5,753 nucleotides of DNA, taken from positions 1-5,753 of the forward strand of contig JAUHXN010000194.1 of NCBI GenBank assembly GCA_030426865.1. The letters are read 5' to 3'. The notes beneath the pieces are model-generated. The model ran no database searches, was not told where the DNA came from, and saw only the letters and a program-made list of their open reading frames with translations. Source of the stretch: a bacterium (GTDB lineage Bacteria > Bacteroidota > Ignavibacteria > Kapaibacteriales > UBA2268). Positions 5,075 through 5,753 of this stretch are shown piece after piece. Both the position numbers and the translations under genes were made by a program. Every line of letters begins with the position of its first letter. Position 1 is the stretch's first letter.

Positions 5075-5365
5075 ATGGAAACGAAAATAATCTCGGCAGA
5101 ACAGGTTTCTCAGTTAGAAATTGGAATGATAATAAAACGAATCCCATCAAATGGGATTCATGAAGACATTTTCGATGAAAAGAAAACAAAGCTTATTGAT
5201 ACTTATGTTATAAGATCCATTCATCCGCTTAATAAAATGATTGGGCTGGTTATGACAGATGTGTCCTTAATTTTTAATGCTTCCCCCGGAGATGTGGGCC
5301 GTCTGTTTATTCATTCGGACAAGCTTGTGGAACAAAATATTTGGTGGTTAAAGAAGATGCATTAG
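5075..5365 (+). CDS. Hypothetical small soluble protein (96 aa)
   Basis: I do not recognise this protein. It has no signal peptide, no membrane segment and no cysteines. The pattern suggests an all-beta or alpha/beta fold: an opening ISAEQVSQLEIGMIIKRIP, a charged central HEDIFDEKKTKLIDTYVIRSIHP, a hydrophobic strand MIGLVMTDVSLIF, and a conserved-looking SPGDVGRLFIHSDKLVEQNIWWLKK end with paired tryptophans (W90, W91). A start with 'GMII' followed by strands and a late 'GR(L/M)FIH' resembles uncharacterised small Bacteroidota proteins in memory only, so no function is given. ATG at 5075 is the first start after an AT-rich leader (no clear ribosome binding site). It is 70 bp upstream of the next gene on the same strand and could be cotranscribed with it. 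Confidence 0.7.
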   Translation: METKIISAEQVSQLEIGMIIKRIPSNGIHEDIFDEKKTKLIDTYVIRSIHPLNKMIGLVMTDVSLIFNASPGDVGRLFIHSDKLVEQNIWWLKKMH

Positions 5366-5435
5366 CCGATGCAATACTAAGATCTTATAATTAACCAGAG
5401 TCAAATAGAAAATATTAAAGAATAGAGAATAATAT

Positions 5436-5720
5436 ATGTTAAAAGATTTTTTAATCGATTATGCATGGGGTGTTATAGCAATATTGCTAATAGTATTTAC
5501 CATCACAAAGTTTATAATTATCAGGTTATTCAAGCTTTCAAAAAAGTATTTAAACACTTATTTATCCTCGCTACGCATCGCTAACCAGTATGTAATAGCA
5601 ACATCAAATGGTAATAACTTAAAGCGTTATTACCGTATCAGTAATAAGGTAAATGCATTATTCTATATAGTGAATGCAGGTGTGGTTTTAACATACATAT
5701 TTTTAAAGTATGGGGTGTAA
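5436..5720 (+). CDS. Hypothetical two-TM membrane protein (94 aa)
   Basis: I do not recognise this protein. It has two hydrophobic segments, about residues 9-30 (YAWGVIAILLIVFTITKFIII) and 72-90 (ALFYIVNAGVVLTYIFLK), separated by a basic, polar stretch rich in Lys, Arg, Asn and Tyr (KLSKKYLNTYLSSLRIANQY, then NGNNLKRYYRISNK). By the positive-inside rule that middle loop should be cytosolic, leaving both ends outside. ATG at 5436 is preceded by an AGAG-like purine run (TAGAGAATAAT), consistent with a weak ribosome binding site. It may be the second gene of a small operon with the 96-aa protein. Membrane localisation is fairly sure; function is not. Confidence 0.7.
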   Translation: MLKDFLIDYAWGVIAILLIVFTITKFIIIRLFKLSKKYLNTYLSSLRIANQYVIATSNGNNLKRYYRISNKVNALFYIVNAGVVLTYIFLKYGV

Positions 5721-5747
5721 AAACGGGTGTTTTGTTAATCTTTTTAA
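5719..5747 (+). terminator. Weak terminator-like hairpin after the last gene
   Basis: AAAAC and GTTTT can pair around a GGGT loop immediately after the stop codon, followed by GTTAATCTTTTT. The stem is only five pairs and AT-rich, so the element may be nothing more than base composition near the window edge. Confidence 0.22.
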
Positions 5748-5753
5748 GAATAA

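Noticed and set aside
1..5753. CRISPR arrays, tRNA/rRNA genes, insertion sequences or phage genes
   Set aside because: No regularly spaced repeats, no tRNA-like cloverleaf or CCA end, and no transposase, integrase or phage-type protein could be seen.

Overview
The window reads as accessory chromosomal DNA from a member of the Bacteroidota, most likely a Sphingobacteriaceae-type soil or freshwater bacterium (Mucilaginibacter/Pedobacter-like). This rests on recognisable protein types: a Bacteroidota-style acyl-CoA desaturase, a bacterial RRM protein, short AraC-type regulators with an HMA-like N-terminus, and paired CsbD proteins. Further support comes from AT-rich DNA, starts without a clear Shine-Dalgarno sequence, and -7 promoter elements ending in CCTTTG. 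The genus is an inference; no marker gene is present.

Layout. The left edge holds the N-terminal 52 codons of an acyl-CoA desaturase on the minus strand, running off the window. A 328-bp gene-free stretch (159-486) follows and contains several inverted repeats. Next come two small minus-strand genes, transcribed leftwards: a winged-helix protein (about 1009-791) and then a divergent single-RRM RNA-binding protein (738-487). All remaining genes are on the plus strand: an AraC-type regulator with a degenerate HMA-like N-terminus (1162-1722), a CsbD-like stress protein (1824-2048) with a strong terminator, a two-TM SPFH/prohibitin-like protein (2172-3086), an NhaA Na+/H+ antiporter 29 bp behind it (3116-4477), a second, divergent CsbD-like protein (about 4574-4813), a possible 32-aa membrane micropeptide (4836-4934), an unrecognised 96-aa soluble protein (5075-5365) and an unrecognised 94-aa two-TM protein (5436-5720).

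Most notable signal. The two csbD-like genes share a nearly identical 59-nt ungapped promoter/leader block (1742-1800 and 4493-4551; 52 of 59 identical by hand count), although their coding sequences have diverged much more. The block has an upstream AAATGATGTAAYGATAT element where the -33 box would lie, a CACCTTTG -7-like element, and a small hairpin beginning about where transcription should start; its stem carries a compensatory change. This looks like a dedicated stress-regulon promoter, possibly for an alternative sigma factor.

Together the genes suggest a stress-adaptation cluster: membrane lipid desaturation, membrane-domain organisation (SPFH), sodium/pH homeostasis (NhaA), CsbD general-stress proteins and small DNA/RNA-binding regulators. 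The functional linkage is inferred from proximity and the shared promoter and has not been shown.
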